Source: Papiliotrema nemorosa (Eukaryota; Basidiomycota; Tremellomycetes; Tremellales; Rhynchogastremaceae). Taken from it: 64,000 nucleotides of DNA. The notes below the pieces were generated by a model. That model had not been told where the DNA came from and searched no databases. It was given only the letters and a program-made list of their open reading frames with translations. This document shows positions 1 through 9,950 of the stretch, piece after piece (positions within the stretch are counted from its first letter, which is position 1; each line of letters starts with the position of its first letter). The stretch is from assembly GCA_032158125.1 (NCBI GenBank), contig JASKOT010000001.1, positions 62,001 to 126,000 of the forward strand, in the 5' to 3' direction. Position numbers and translations under genes: made by a program.

Positions 1-1836
1 ACCAACAAGAGCCTGCAGAACGATCCTGGAGGAAATGCTGGATCTGTAATATCAGCCTATACCAATCCGAGGGAAAGGAGCAAGCCAGCCCTGCCGCCAT
101 TGACGAATGGGTCACGATAGACCTCCTTGGCGGAATACTCGCAAGTGATCCATCACTACCCTACTGACAACAGTGGGGCGACCAACTCGACAAAGCGTCC
201 CAATCCACATCACTCCCTTTCACCACGCTACGTCTCGACATTCACCCGTACATTTCCAAATTCGGCAAACCACCTCCTTCTCCCTTGACCGTATACCACC
301 CCCGTTCCACCCTCCCTGGCGAAGAGAACCGCTACATTCGTCCCCCCGCCGACCCCTTTTTCCTCCCACCCCCCTTTATACCTTCCCACCCCCACCTGCG
401 CGAGCTCTGCACGCGAGCCATCGATTTTTTACGTGAACGACATTCCATCAAAGAGTACCAGATCCAATCCTTTATTGCGCAACAAGAACAAGAAATGAGA
501 AATCTCGAAGATACCGTGCGCAACGAGGTCGAAGCCCTGTGGAACCGCTTCACCCATGTCCCTGGAGTAGCCGCAGAGCTCGACAGGAGCCGTAGCAGGA
601 GCACCACTCGCGATGGTGAAGACAAGCGACGACAATCAGTTTCGAAATTTTCCCCTTCACCCGTGGGCGAGTCGACGCCCACCCAGACGCCCGACCCCAT
701 CAAGAGCAGTGTACCCACCTCACCCACCCCAGGCGGCTCCTCGCTCTTGTCCGCGTCCATCAATGCCAACACCTTCCACGCGCCACCCCCACCGCGCGTC
801 AGTGACAAGGTGGACGATAGCATTCTCGAACTCTCCAAGACAACCGACAAGAACTCCGACGCTCGCGCAGTGGCCATGTCCCACGTCTTTTCAGTCCTGG
901 ACGACCACATGGCAAGAGGCAAGCGCAAAACTACGTCCAAGGAAGAACCCAAGAAAGCAAAAGAAGACTCGGACAGGTTAGACCAAATTGCGGAAGGGTC
1001 AGACACCCATGGCCAAGACAGCTGGCTCGAAGGGGAAAAGGCAGTTGCCAAAGAGGCAGGGAAAACGCCGAGACCCTCCCATCGAGAAGTCGAGACCAAG
1101 GAGAAACGCGCAGTCAAGTTTGTCGACGCCGAAGAATCTACCCGTGACGATGAAGGTGAGCCTTACCACGATGTGACTGATTCCAGACTACGTGTTCGAC
1201 TTTGAGCTCGATGAAAAGGGGCCCAAATCACCCCCCACAAGAGACATCTCGCGGACGCGAAACGATTACGAGGCCTCTCTATCCCGAACCTATGCCGCAG
1301 ATGCACCATCTCACCGACACGGCTGGAAGCGACTAGTCCGAGATGGGTCACTCCACGCTCCCATGCGTCGAACCTCGACCTACTCTATCGGCGAAGACGA
1401 ATCAAACATAAGCAAACTCGCCATGTCGATGCCAATGGAAATCGCACTCAAAGCGCAACGAAAGCCATCCGTCCTCCCACCGATGGAACGAAAAACATCA
1501 TGGTCGGATCGAGCAGAATTTGTCCCGCCTCTACTCACCGCCATGCGACAACGAGGCATTGAACCGCAAAACTCGCTCGGCCTATCACCCGCTCGACCCA
1601 CTCGTGATGAGATGCCCAGGAAAACCAGCCGATCCGCCTCTGTCTCTCGCGAGAGGGACCAAGCGCGTACCTATTCTCAGGATCCAGGCGCAGTGTTTGA
1701 GAGTCTCGCCGATGCTGTAGAAGACGATGAAGAGGAAGATCAAGAAGGGACATTTGTGCCCCCGCACGTCCTTGCAGGGAGGAGTAGCCAAGATGGCGGA
1801 CCAGAAGTAGGGTGGAGGAGTCTTGCTCCTACCTAA
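1..1836 (+). CDS. Fungal hypothetical protein, 5' end incomplete
   Basis: I do not recognise this protein. The reading frame is solid from position 174, right after an acceptor CAG, through a donor near 1156 (GTGAGC) and an acceptor at about 1189, to the TAA at 1834-1836. Joining at that intron gives the continuous acidic stretch DDEDYVFDFELDE. How the frame connects upstream of 174 is unresolved: possible donors lie at 46 (GTAATA) and 111 (GTCACG), so the true start is probably outside the window. The protein begins with a Pro/aromatic-rich globular-looking part, then a predicted helix around the residues read at 400-560 (SIKEYQIQSFIAQQEQEM). A long Ser/Pro/charged disordered region follows, and near the end comes the hydrophobic motif FVPPHVLAGR. 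No catalytic motif is visible. Fungal-specific regulatory or scaffold protein is only an inference. Confidence 0.6.
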
Positions 1837-1869
1837 ATGTGCCGTGGGTCATGGCCAGCTGTTGTATGC

Positions 1870-1876
1870 TATAAAA
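1870..1876 (+). promoter_or_regulatory. Candidate TATA box of the gene at 1933
   Basis: TATAAAA lies 57 bp before the ATG at 1933. This spacing supports the upstream ATG as the start, rather than the in-frame ATG at 2080. Seen in sequence; promoter function is inferred. Confidence 0.4.
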
Positions 1877-1932
1877 TGTGACACAACGGCGTCTGTCACC
1901 CTGGCAAGTGGCTGCTCAAATCACGGTGCCAC

Positions 1933-2778
1933 ATGATTGGCACGCCGCAGTCGCTCTATGATGGGTTTCACCACACCCTTTGCACAAAGGAAGGGACGCC
2001 AGTTGAATTTCAGTGTGCTGCTCGCGTTCTGGACCAATTTGGGGTAAACTTGACTATACTCTTCTCACTTATCCCACGCATGTCGGACCGACAACAGCTG
2101 ACTGCCGAGGTGGCGTCAACAACTCAAACCACTGACATGTCTGACGCGGGCGAATCTGGTATCTTTAATGTACCCCGGACACACGAGGGCAATAAGACTG
2201 ACACGCTTCAAAGCTCCATCCTCAAAAGCGTCAAAACCATGAGAAACTGGGTACACGGGTACGAAAACGACACACTCCAGCATGCCATGGATACGGAGGA
2301 CCTGGGAGAGGTGTATACCAACCGTAAAGGTGCGTCAGGGATCCATGACTTTATCACGTCAGACCCATCCAAGAATGAACCCGAACCCGCCAATATCAAC
2401 ATCCTAATCTGGCTTCGACTCCCACACGGTACCGAAGCGCCCAGTGATGCTGGGTTGACTCACATCGCGACTGCCCAGTTGGCCAGTGCGACGGCTAGAG
2501 ACAAGATCACCGAAGCCAAAGACGAGCCGGTCGCGGTGACTTCTTTCGATGGAGGAAGGACATTTACGAAAGATTGGGATTGGACATTTAGTGACCCCCC
2601 TGCATATGACGAGGCTGGTTTGGATAATCCCATCGAGGTAACAGGATGGATTCGAGTACAAGTCCAGGTCTGCCCGGATGTTGGGCTACCGGTTGTGACT
2701 GACGATTTGGGTAACGCGACCCCATCCGACGAGGTATCAACGCCTTTGCTCAAGGCGATGCCAGGCGAACGATTCTGA
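1933..2778 (+). CDS. Hypothetical protein, single exon
   Basis: This is an open frame of 281 codons without an intron, ending with TGA at 2776-2778. I do not recognise the family. It has no signal peptide or clear membrane segment. The C-terminal half alternates short beta-like hydrophobic runs (NINILIWLRLPHG, GWIRVQVQVCPDVGLPV) with acidic, Thr/Ser-rich linkers, suggesting a small beta-rich domain. Two starts are possible. ATG 1933 has a TATA-like box 57 bp upstream; ATG 2080 would drop about 49 residues containing a hydrophobic run. I chose 1933 because of the TATA spacing, with low certainty. It lies tail-to-tail with the dehydrogenase gene on the minus strand, 189 bp away. Being intronless in an intron-rich neighbourhood, it could be young or lineage-restricted. 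Confidence 0.55.
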   Translation: MIGTPQSLYDGFHHTLCTKEGTPVEFQCAARVLDQFGVNLTILFSLIPRMSDRQQLTAEVASTTQTTDMSDAGESGIFNVPRTHEGNKTDTLQSSILKSVKTMRNWVHGYENDTLQHAMDTEDLGEVYTNRKGASGIHDFITSDPSKNEPEPANINILIWLRLPHGTEAPSDAGLTHIATAQLASATARDKITEAKDEPVAVTSFDGGRTFTKDWDWTFSDPPAYDEAGLDNPIEVTGWIRVQVQVCPDVGLPVVTDDLGNATPSDEVSTPLLKAMPGERF

Positions 2779-2967
2779 TGAGCGGACAAAGCGTGCATCG
2801 ATGGGTCCTTGTCATACCCTCTCGAGTCCGTAGAGTTTTGCATGAATGCATAATCAGTGTAATCGGCCGCAAGCGCTTGTCACCTCTGCCAGGGCAATCG
2901 CTGAAATTGACACCCTGCCCATTACCCACCGCTGCATACTGCAAGCCCGACCGAGCGCCATCGACGC

Positions 2968-4086
2968 TCAGTCCTTCTTGGGGTAATCGTAAAACCCCTT
3001 GCCGACCTTTTCTCCCACCCATCCAGCATCGACCATCCGTACAAGTAACCCGCTCGGTCTGTATTTGCTATCCCCCGTCTCGTTGTGCAGGACCCGTTGA
3101 ATCGATAGACACGTATCCAAACCAATGAGATCTGCCAAGCGAAGAGGTCCCATTGGGTGCCCCATGCCTAGACGGAATGTGGTATCAATGTGTTCAGCGC
3201 TCGCCGTGCCCTAGGCTCAGCGTTCAGCCTAGGGTATCCCCACCTTTTCCAGAACCATGATCGCCTCGTTGATCATCGGCATCAAGATGGCATTGGCGAT
3301 GAACCCTGGCGAGTCTTTAGACTCCACCACCTCTAGCTATGAGTCATTTCGTAGTCGCAGCGACCCACCCTTTCTGCAGGCCACGCCGAAAGCCTTTGCC
3401 CGTTGAATCGTCTCCTGTAAAGTCTGCAACGCCGGTATAACTTCCACCAGCTTCCTCCCGGTCAGCGTTGCCCCATGGCTGAGCTCACATCACTGGCACG
3501 GGATTGAAAAAATGAATACTGCTATCAATTGACCAGTCTTCCCGTTCCCAGGCAGACTCACCCGACGACACGCCCACTTGCACCAGGTGAGCCACTCTCG
3601 GCCGCCTTTGCAAGACGTGTCAACGATATGGAGCTGGTGTTGGAGCCTAGCACCGCCGTATCTGGTAGAATACCGGCAAGACGGGTAAATAGACCACTCT
3701 TCAGATCGGGTATCTCTGGAATCGCCTGTGATCAGACTTGACCTCACACTGCCTCACCTCGACGACCAGATCCGTGTCTTCTCGCAAATGGTGACCATCC
3801 GTTCCGTCCCCCTTGATGTCTTTCAGTCTCGCTCGGGCAGCTTCAGCATCCTCCTTGCTGATCCTTCCCTTGGCCAGATCTTTTGCCAGCCACGACTCGA
3901 AGCGCTTCACGCCGGAAGAGAGGACCGAGGCCGATGGGTCGTGTATGGTCACTGGAATACGGGCGTGGACAGCTGTCACGTAGCTACATGTCAGGGACGG
4001 CATGTAAGATGGTCTCACGCTATACCCAGGCCCATCTGCCCGGCTCCGATGACTGCCGCCTTGCGTATAGGTGCCAGAGTAGCCAT
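2968..4086 (-). CDS. 3-hydroxyacyl-CoA (3-hydroxybutyryl-CoA) dehydrogenase
   Basis: This NAD-dependent enzyme oxidises the 3-hydroxyacyl-CoA intermediate of fatty-acid beta-oxidation (or acts on 3-hydroxybutyryl-CoA). The start [19 protein letters not shown] carries the Rossmann GxGxxG dinucleotide-binding loop at about residues 14-19; an in-frame TGA 12 nt upstream of the ATG fixes the start. A conserved HFFNPVPVM segment, which holds the catalytic His of the family, is read near 3490-3520. The C-terminal dimerisation domain follows ([16 protein letters not shown] and [14 protein letters not shown]). About five short introns interrupt it. Length, roughly 310-330 residues after splicing, fits the family. 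I see no obvious mitochondrial presequence and no typical PTS1 at the C-terminus (ends KKD), so the compartment is uncertain. Confidence 0.88.
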
Positions 4087-4716
4087 GATCGTGTAGCGTC
4101 AGAATACAGCTGTTGCGCAACAAAAAGGTGACCATCGGCTATTCAGCTAGAGCCGGCCGGGCATGGGATGCAGTAGGCGCGCCAAATTGAGGGGTTTATC
4201 CGAGACACAATCACGATAGGCATGCAAGTTGGACTGAAACACCGCTTCCCCCACCTGTCGCGTGGGGTTATCGCGTCGAGGGTCTCGTTGAATGTGGGTA
4301 TTCTCGACGATGGCGACGGCGACAGAGGTCTTGACGACGACGACAGAGGTCGAGAGACGTTGCTAGCGGTCATTTTGATTGTCAATGACCCCAGTCCGAG
4401 GTTAACACTGCTTCTGGAATACCAGATCTCGGTTGAATCAACAGATCGCAGCGTCGTCGCGTGTTGTTCTGGGCCCCCTTTATTTTCCATCTTTCCGCCT
4501 ATCGTCACGTTCATCGCCTCGACTCTTCACCCCTTTCCCGCTCTTTTCCTTTCCATCTCGACCTCTTCCGCTGCGGAACAGCTGTCTGACAAAAGTACAT
4601 CTTGACTTTTGTCTGGTGGGCATCTTGAAAGGCGGTCAACGTTTGCACAAAACCGCTTCGACCGTCACGCAGCTCATCCAACGCCAACCTCGTCATAGGC
4701 TCAAGCTGTACCCACC
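4087..4716. other. Divergent intergenic region, dehydrogenase / NIPA transporter
   Basis: This 630-bp gap between two divergent genes presumably holds both promoters. A 76-codon minus-strand open frame (4143-4373) is present but has no recognisable content. Pyrimidine-rich stretches near 4495-4560 resemble a fungal CT-rich promoter or leader of the plus-strand gene. Confidence 0.5.
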
Positions 4717-7032
4717 ATGTCAACCCTCCTCGCATCGGCAACATCTTCCGCCAGCTCGAGTGCAGAGGCTGGAGGCCATGGTCTGTCGGTAGGAGGAGGA
4801 AACAAGGCGTTCAAGATCGTCGGTATAGCCCTCGCTGTCGGGTCTGGCTTTTTCATCGGAGCATCGTGAGTGGACAGCCATGCTGTGGCTCATCCCAGTT
4901 TTGTGGTCAAGAAGAAAGGATTGTTACGTGCGACAGCCAAGCATGGTAATCAGACCGGAGAAGGCCATGCGTATCTCAAAGACTGGATATGGTGGACGGG
5001 TGAGCGGACCGATTATGGCGGCACCCGCTGATCAAATAGGTATGATCATGATGATTGTCGGAGAAATCCTCAACTTTGTCGCCTAGTAGGTCAATCTCGC
5101 CCTCGTCCCGCTGATTATAGCGCCTTTACTGAAGCCATCCTGGTCACACCCATGGGAGCCCTATCGGTCGTCATTTGCGCAATTCTATCCCATTTCTTCC
5201 TCAAAGAATCGCTCAATTTCTTTGTAAGTCTAGACGACGGCGCTCACTTACGCCAGGGATGGATCGGATGCACATTATGCATTATCGGCGCTACCATTCT
5301 CGCTCTAAACGCTCCCGAGCAACAAAGCGTCACCACGATTCACGCTTTTCAAAAGCTCTTTCTCTCTCCCGGCTTTCTCGTTTGGGGCTCTCTCGCCATC
5401 GCTGGCAGTCTGGTGGCCATCTTCTTTGTTGCTCCGCGCTGGGGCAAGACAAACATGATGCCGTACATCTCAGTGTGCTCGTTGATCGGCGGCATCAGTG
5501 TCAGCTGCACCCAGGGGTTGGGTGCTAGCATTGTCACCAGTATCCAAGGGTGAGCAAACGTCATATGTCTCAACTGATTTGCAGAAACAACCAGGTCAAA
5601 AACTGGTTCTTCTGGTTTCTCTTTGTCTTTGTCGTCATCACCCTCCTTGTCGAGTGAGTTTCAACCACGCGCACAACTCACACCAGGATAAACTACCTCA
5701 ACAAAGCACTCGAGCTGTTCAACGCAGCCATGGTCGTCCCAGTCTACTTTGTCACCTTTACCTCTGCTACCCTCATCACCTCCTTCATCCTCTACCAAGG
5801 CCTCAAGGCCAGCGTCATCACCCTCATCACCATGGTGCTTGGCTTCTTGGTCATTTGCCTCGGCATCACCCTTCTCCAGCTCTCCAAAGTCGACCCCAAA
5901 CAACTCACAAAACTCGATAGAAAAGCGACCATTTTCCTCGAAGCGGCACATCAACCCACCGAGGAAGCGGAAAAGGGCAATGTCACCGCAATGGAGGAAC
6001 CTGGTATGGATGCGTTGCGAGGTGGGTTTGGCGCAGTGGGCAGTATCATCCGAGCGAGGAGTATCAGTCGACAAATGTCCATGTCGTCGAGCAAGTTTGG
6101 CGGGTACGCTTCGTCTTCCAATCTGTCGACCCATGGATTGGGCCCCTTGCAGCGGTACCAACGTGAGTACACCTTTCGTCACACCCCTAATGTCAGTGAG
6201 CGACAATCCCATGCCGGAAGATGCATTGGAGAGGGTCTCGCTGCACCAAAAGTCCCCAATCGATCGCGGATTCTCCTTTTCACACTCGCTCCAGCCGAAA
6301 CGATCCAATTCGCACCTCAAGGTGAGTGACAACATGCAGCTTCACTGACGTCAGTTTGAAGAAGAGGACGTGGTTCATCAGTACGGCTATGGACGAGACG
6401 TTGACGCTACCCATCACTATCGTCAACACCCACATTCTGCTCCCCCTCTTGGTACACTACAAACAGGAAGAATCCCACTGGGAAAACGCCAAAACTCTTC
6501 CGGCTCAGTCGTCTATCCTCCTGTACCAGAAGAGGAAGAGCCTTACAGCGCCCCCATGGAAAAGACAAACTACCTCGACCCTTATGCGCAATCTGATATC
6601 GGTAGATTATCTAAAAACCCATCCCACCTCTCAACTCGACCAAGCCATGGGGGCAAATTGTCCAACATGTTTCACTTTTCATCTTCTGCCGATCCGTCCA
6701 AATCCGAGGTCCGAGGAGGACCACATCGTGGGACACGAGATTACCCCCATTTACAGACCCGAGACCTAGCCTTGGAACACGACGAACGCGAGGGACTGGT
6801 CGAAAGTGCTGTGGGCACGCGCGGGGACTGCGATAGCGACGACGAAGCCGACGGGCGGCGAAGCTACGAGGACGAGCCGAGATCCGCCATTACAGATGAA
6901 AGTATGGGTCACGTCTTGCTGGCAGAAAGGCGACAACCACCCAGAACGACCGGTCGACCATCGACCGTTTTCGAAGACGGCGAGCGGACGCCTACGCGGG
7001 ATTCGCCCAAGGGACCTCGACAGAGGTTGTAG
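4717..7032 (+). CDS. NIPA-type magnesium transporter (DUF803 family)
   Basis: Predicted polytopic membrane protein of the NIPA/DUF803 family, whose members carry Mg2+ at the plasma membrane or endosomes. Spliced exons read [19 protein letters not shown], then [16 protein letters not shown], then [19 protein letters not shown], then the hallmark [19 protein letters not shown] and [20 protein letters not shown]; these match the family order. About nine transmembrane helices occupy the first ~330 residues. The first exon ends at 4865 (donor GTGAGT) and at least six introns of 40-130 nt follow. The long C-terminal half (about 5900-7032) is hydrophilic and Ser/Arg/Asp-rich, hence a disordered cytosolic tail, much longer than in animal NIPAs but usual in fungi. 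Ion specificity is by family only. Confidence 0.9.
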
Positions 7033-7204
7033 TATCTGGAGAACAATCCATGTCTTATCCATGTTGTATGCAGTGACCATACGGACCATACTCACGTGTG
7101 ATACAGCGAGATGCACCGTCGCAAACCTCATCGGTAATCCAATTTCAAACGCTTCACCCCGTGACCTCCTTTGACTGATCGAGTTCGCCAAATGCGAAGA
7201 CTTT

Positions 7205-7210
7205 TATAAA
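7205..7210 (+). promoter_or_regulatory. Candidate TATA box of the gene at 7285
   Basis: TATAAA lies 75 bp upstream of the ATG at 7285. It is embedded in an inverted repeat with arms GACTTT (7199-7204) and AAAGTC (7208-7213). Function inferred from position. Confidence 0.4.
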
Positions 7211-7284
7211 GTCGACCAGGGTCGTTCTACATTTCGCCCATCATCCTCGCACCTTGTCGACGACTGTGCAAATTGCACGCAGAC

Positions 7285-9057
7285 ATGCGTCCCCCCGTAC
7301 CTATACCCAACAAGCCGACAATTACGATACAGCCCATTGTCTTCAATGTCCCAGCTGACGACTCGAGCCCCGGTACGTCATCGACTCACTCGCACGACGT
7401 CTTCGATAGCGGGACGGCGACGCGACAGCGCGATCCGGTGTTGTATGTCCCCACGTGGTCACTGATGGGTATCGAAACAATCACGTCTGTCCGCGCTGCG
7501 AATGACATTCGGCCGAGTCACGATGTGATAGCCTCCAAAATGAGATTGCTGGACGAATTGCATGATTTTGCCGTGCAGCGAATGGGAAGTGACGGCTGGG
7601 TAAACTCCGACCTGGAGAGTGTCAAGCAAAACGCGATACATACAGCGCATTACACCTATTCTAAACAGACAAAGGTGTTGCGGGAGCAAGGTATCCATGT
7701 CTCCATTGCCCCGCCGCAATATTACCCAACTCTTCCCGCGCAGTCAAGCAATAAAGAGCGAACGCCCTCGATCGATATCATACCTGTCGTGTCGTCTGAG
7801 GGTGGCGATCCAAAAGTCGGCTTTGACCTCCAATCCGGCTCGGGACTTGACTGGGACATTGTCCCGCGTTTTGACGACCCTGATAATCTCGAGCTTCTCA
7901 CGCGGTGGCGTCGTGAGCAGCTAGTGCTGATGGATCTCCATACGCAACTTGCCCAAGCGCTCAAGAGTCTGCCTGATGACACGGGCGCAGTGACAGAGGA
8001 CACACTGGTCGGCCTTGCTGATAAAGTCATGGACGGAATATCGTCAAACATGTCAGGGGTTTCACTGAGGGTCCGGATCAGGATTGGAGATGATCGCGGC
8101 GAAGATGAGGATCAGGATCCACTTCTTCATGAAGACCACCCGCCTGATGAGTCGTCCCACATTCAAGCTGCATCCCCGTTACACAGATTCTCTGACATTC
8201 CTCTGGGTGAACGCTCGAGGGTGAAGTGGCACCCCGAGTCGTGGCTTGATCAGACCTTTACCACACTATCAGGATCGAATCACCCTGTCGATGAAGTCGA
8301 AGAGCCGAAAAGTCTTGATCTGAATAGACCCCTCGGGCCACGGCCTCTCGAGCCGTCACGGCAGCGGCAAACTCACACAGTCATTGCCTCGCACCAGACC
8401 ACCCCGTCGCTCCCAAAGAGCAACGATATCGACCGGCTGGAAGCTGCGGAGACAAGTCTCCACCCTCCGGCGCCGCGCACTTGGAGCTCGCTCTTTAACC
8501 CAGTGAGATCTGGAGCCGGTGGGGTAGCAAAAAAGGACGAAGCGACGATACCTGACTCCGGGACGATAGAGTCTTCAACACGAGGACGTTCTCCTGTGGC
8601 TCCCACCCGACCTGATGCACTCGTACAGAGACCGAGCTGGGCATCGATAGTGATCAAGGGGAATGAGGCGTCTATAAGTTCACCGCCAACAATGGCCCCT
8701 CAGCCTGTCCCAGACACAAATGTTAATGATGATCTCGACGAGGACGAACGACACACTCTGGAGCAGACTCGGTCCAGTGGGCTGCCACAATCTCTGTCCG
8801 AGCCGCGCCCAAGAGAGTGGGCAGGTTTGTTCAAGCCCAAAGGCCCCCCTCTCGAACAGCCTTCATCAGACTCCAACACAGGTGACCCCGCACTGCCAAC
8901 AGACATTGAAACTGGCGATCTGAAAGCCGTCGGGCTAGACGATCTAGACTCAACGGCACCTGATCCTATGACCCCTATGAGGACGCACACATGGCGCGTC
9001 AAAGACGAGCAAATGGAAGGTATCCCCGACTCATGGGAGGATGCAATGTCGGACTAG
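7285..9057 (+). CDS. Disordered hypothetical protein with repeated Trp motifs
   Basis: This is a single-exon frame of 590 codons starting MRPPVPIPNKPTITIQP and ending SWEDAMSD with TAG at 9055-9057. I do not recognise the family. The first third looks partly helical (DVIASKMRLLDELHDFAVQR). The rest is Ser/Pro/Asp-rich and probably disordered. Three short Trp-centred motifs recur in the C-terminal part: PRTWSSLFNPV (about 8473-8505), RPSWASIVIK (about 8626-8655) and PREWAGLFKPK (about 8806-8838). They look like repeated linear binding motifs. A TATA-like element precedes the start. The gene is convergent with the deubiquitinase gene downstream. Function unknown. Confidence 0.7.
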   Translation: MRPPVPIPNKPTITIQPIVFNVPADDSSPGTSSTHSHDVFDSGTATRQRDPVLYVPTWSLMGIETITSVRAANDIRPSHDVIASKMRLLDELHDFAVQRMGSDGWVNSDLESVKQNAIHTAHYTYSKQTKVLREQGIHVSIAPPQYYPTLPAQSSNKERTPSIDIIPVVSSEGGDPKVGFDLQSGSGLDWDIVPRFDDPDNLELLTRWRREQLVLMDLHTQLAQALKSLPDDTGAVTEDTLVGLADKVMDGISSNMSGVSLRVRIRIGDDRGEDEDQDPLLHEDHPPDESSHIQAASPLHRFSDIPLGERSRVKWHPESWLDQTFTTLSGSNHPVDEVEEPKSLDLNRPLGPRPLEPSRQRQTHTVIASHQTTPSLPKSNDIDRLEAAETSLHPPAPRTWSSLFNPVRSGAGGVAKKDEATIPDSGTIESSTRGRSPVAPTRPDALVQRPSWASIVIKGNEASISSPPTMAPQPVPDTNVNDDLDEDERHTLEQTRSSGLPQSLSEPRPREWAGLFKPKGPPLEQPSSDSNTGDPALPTDIETGDLKAVGLDDLDSTAPDPMTPMRTHTWRVKDEQMEGIPDSWEDAMSD

Positions 9058-9950
9058 ACTGTCTGGCTTCGGGATTCAAGTTCTGATGTGACTCAAGGCG
9101 AGATTTGGTTCTGGGTTCTCTGCTTTTAGATGTTTGGTATGACAATCCTAGACTAGAAGTGAAGAGGTTCGATTGATAGAAGAATCAAGTCTGGTTGTCC
9201 AGTACTTATACCTTCCTATTAATACAAATCCTTCTACAGTAGCTCGGCGAATGCATTATTCTTACGGATTAGGCTACTGGCCATAACGTCCAAGATCTAA
9301 CCCAATCCGTCTCTTGAAGTAGTTCTATTGTGGCTAGAAAGTCTCAGTTTCCTTGGTCAAGATTCCTCTTGATCATATCCGGACTTTGGGGTTTGTTCCT
9401 AGAAATCATGGCTGAGACTAATCGAAAGGCTGGTCTCGTTTCTAGATCATGACATGCAATGTATTTGAAAGAGCTCGATTGGGTGGGAGCTCTCAAGAAC
9501 GCTCCAGAGCCGATTGAAATTGACACGACAACCATGTCTTCCGCCGACGTGATCTCCTTACCACGCTCCTCCACTCAGTAGGAGCTACAAGTGGAAGTGC
9601 AAGAGGGCGAGGACGTCGTATGTCGCGAAGAAACTCAAGGGTGTCCTCTCGGCACAAAACTCAGGAGAAATTTTAGGATACAGCGAGCACAGTGCCGGGG
9701 ACTTCGCATCATCCCGCTTCATCTTTTGAATCTTCCACAATGGTGAACCGCTTTCAATCTTTGAGCTCCCATTCAGCGGAACAGAGAAATGATGAAAAAC
9801 AATGATCGATAGACAGCACCAGTCGAGACATGCAGAGGATGAGTATTGGCAGTGTCACAGAGGGATGTGTAGACTTTACAAATGGCAAGCATGTCTCATG
9901 AAACGATGATGGTACGCTCTGTACAAAACTGATCACTCGACTGCCCCGTC
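9058..9950. other. Convergent 3' intergenic region, no gene seen
   Basis: This 893-bp gap lies between two convergent genes and is more AT-rich in its first half. It holds only short frames without ATG starts or protein-like composition. I see no tRNA, repeat or element in it. Confidence 0.5.

Noticed and set aside
332..1117. Long antisense open frame (261 codons, minus)
   Set aside because: It mirrors the plus-strand gene whose frame continues across a good splice junction. Composition is Ser/Leu-rich shadow type, and there is no motif.
4143..4373. Small minus-strand frame starting MTASNVSRPL in the divergent promoter
   Set aside because: Low-complexity, no homology, no splice link to the dehydrogenase, which has an in-frame stop just before its own ATG.
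9164..9180. GGTTCGATTGA resembling a tRNA B box
   Set aside because: No matching A box or foldable acceptor and anticodon arms around it.
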